Source: an uncultured Lachnospiraceae bacterium
GTDB taxonomy: Bacteria; Bacillota; Clostridia; Lachnospirales; Lachnospiraceae
Assembly (NCBI GenBank): GCA_900313265.1
Contig: OMRN01000297.1
Coordinates: 1 to 7,641 of the forward strand
Length of the DNA: 7,641 bases
Direction: 5' to 3'
The translations under genes and the position numbers were made by a program. The notes under the pieces were generated by a model that was not told where the DNA came from, searched no databases, and saw only the letters and a list, made by a program, of their open reading frames with translations. Below are positions 7,510 through 7,641 of the stretch, in pieces. Each line of letters starts with the position of its first letter. The first letter of the stretch is position 1.

Positions 7510-7641
7510 TGGGAGAGCATATATCTGGTAACCGCGGCACATCTTTCGGCGGCATCGTGCTCAAACTGGGTATAATCAACATTGGCAGAACCGTCCGCTT
7601 TGTCGGCAATCGCACGGATGATGACAAAGGGAACGTTATTG
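7506..7641 (-). CDS. mtnN: 5'-methylthioadenosine/S-adenosylhomocysteine nucleosidase, C-terminal part (N-terminus outside window)
   Basis: The last 44 codons of a minus-strand gene enter from the right edge and end at a TAA (TTA at 7506-7508 on the plus strand). The translation contains VPFVIIRAIADKADGSA, the C-terminal signature of MtnN/Pfs. The aspartate in the A-(S/A)-D motif corresponds to the catalytic acid Asp197 of the E. coli enzyme. The tail (DYTQFEHDAAERCAAVTRYM, ending at Ser-His) also fits the family's final helix. The enzyme cleaves adenine from methylthioadenosine and S-adenosylhomocysteine in the cytoplasm, recycling products of SAM-dependent reactions and, in many bacteria, feeding LuxS. 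It is convergent with the MATE gene, overlapping it by four bases, so it is not part of the NRPS operon. Only the C-terminus can be judged here, but the motif is distinctive. Confidence 0.9.
   Translation of the reverse strand, partial: NNVPFVIIRAIADKADGSANVDYTQFEHDAAERCAAVTRYMLSH

Overview
The window looks like chromosomal DNA from a Gram-positive anaerobe of the class Clostridia, probably Lachnospiraceae. The grounds are moderate GC, strong AGGAGG-type ribosome binding sites, a SpoIIE/SpoIIAA-type signalling pair and a clostridial-style MATE transporter. The family assignment is inferred from general character, not from a database match.

Bases 2-3808 hold the 3' part of a nonribosomal peptide synthetase (NRPS). 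The window opens inside its condensation domain, and adenylation, carrier and terminal thioester-reductase domains follow. The peptide would therefore be released by NAD(P)H reduction, as an aldehyde or alcohol, instead of by a thioesterase. Eighteen bases downstream, with a strong ribosome binding site, is a 96-residue STAS protein of the anti-sigma-factor-antagonist type (3827-4117). Its stop codon overlaps the start codon of a 656-residue membrane protein (4117-6087). That protein joins an extracytoplasmic sensor, a HAMP domain, a SpoIIE-type PP2C phosphatase and a C-terminal RsbW/SpoIIAB-like kinase domain. These three genes look like one transcription unit: a peptide-making enzyme followed by a compact partner-switching module. 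No sigma factor is visible.

Directly after the phosphatase gene is a near-consensus vegetative promoter (6091-6119) with an extended -10. It drives a MATE-family efflux gene, which most likely starts at the TTG at 6145; the longer ATG-initiated frame at 6088 begins upstream of the promoter. The MATE protein could export the peptide product, but it has its own promoter and may be independent.

The last 136 bases, on the minus strand, encode the C-terminus of an MTA/SAH nucleosidase (mtnN/pfs), which runs off the window. It is convergent with the MATE gene, and the two stop codons overlap. There is no gene-free stretch longer than 300 bases, and I saw no RNA gene, CRISPR array, insertion sequence or convincing terminator.
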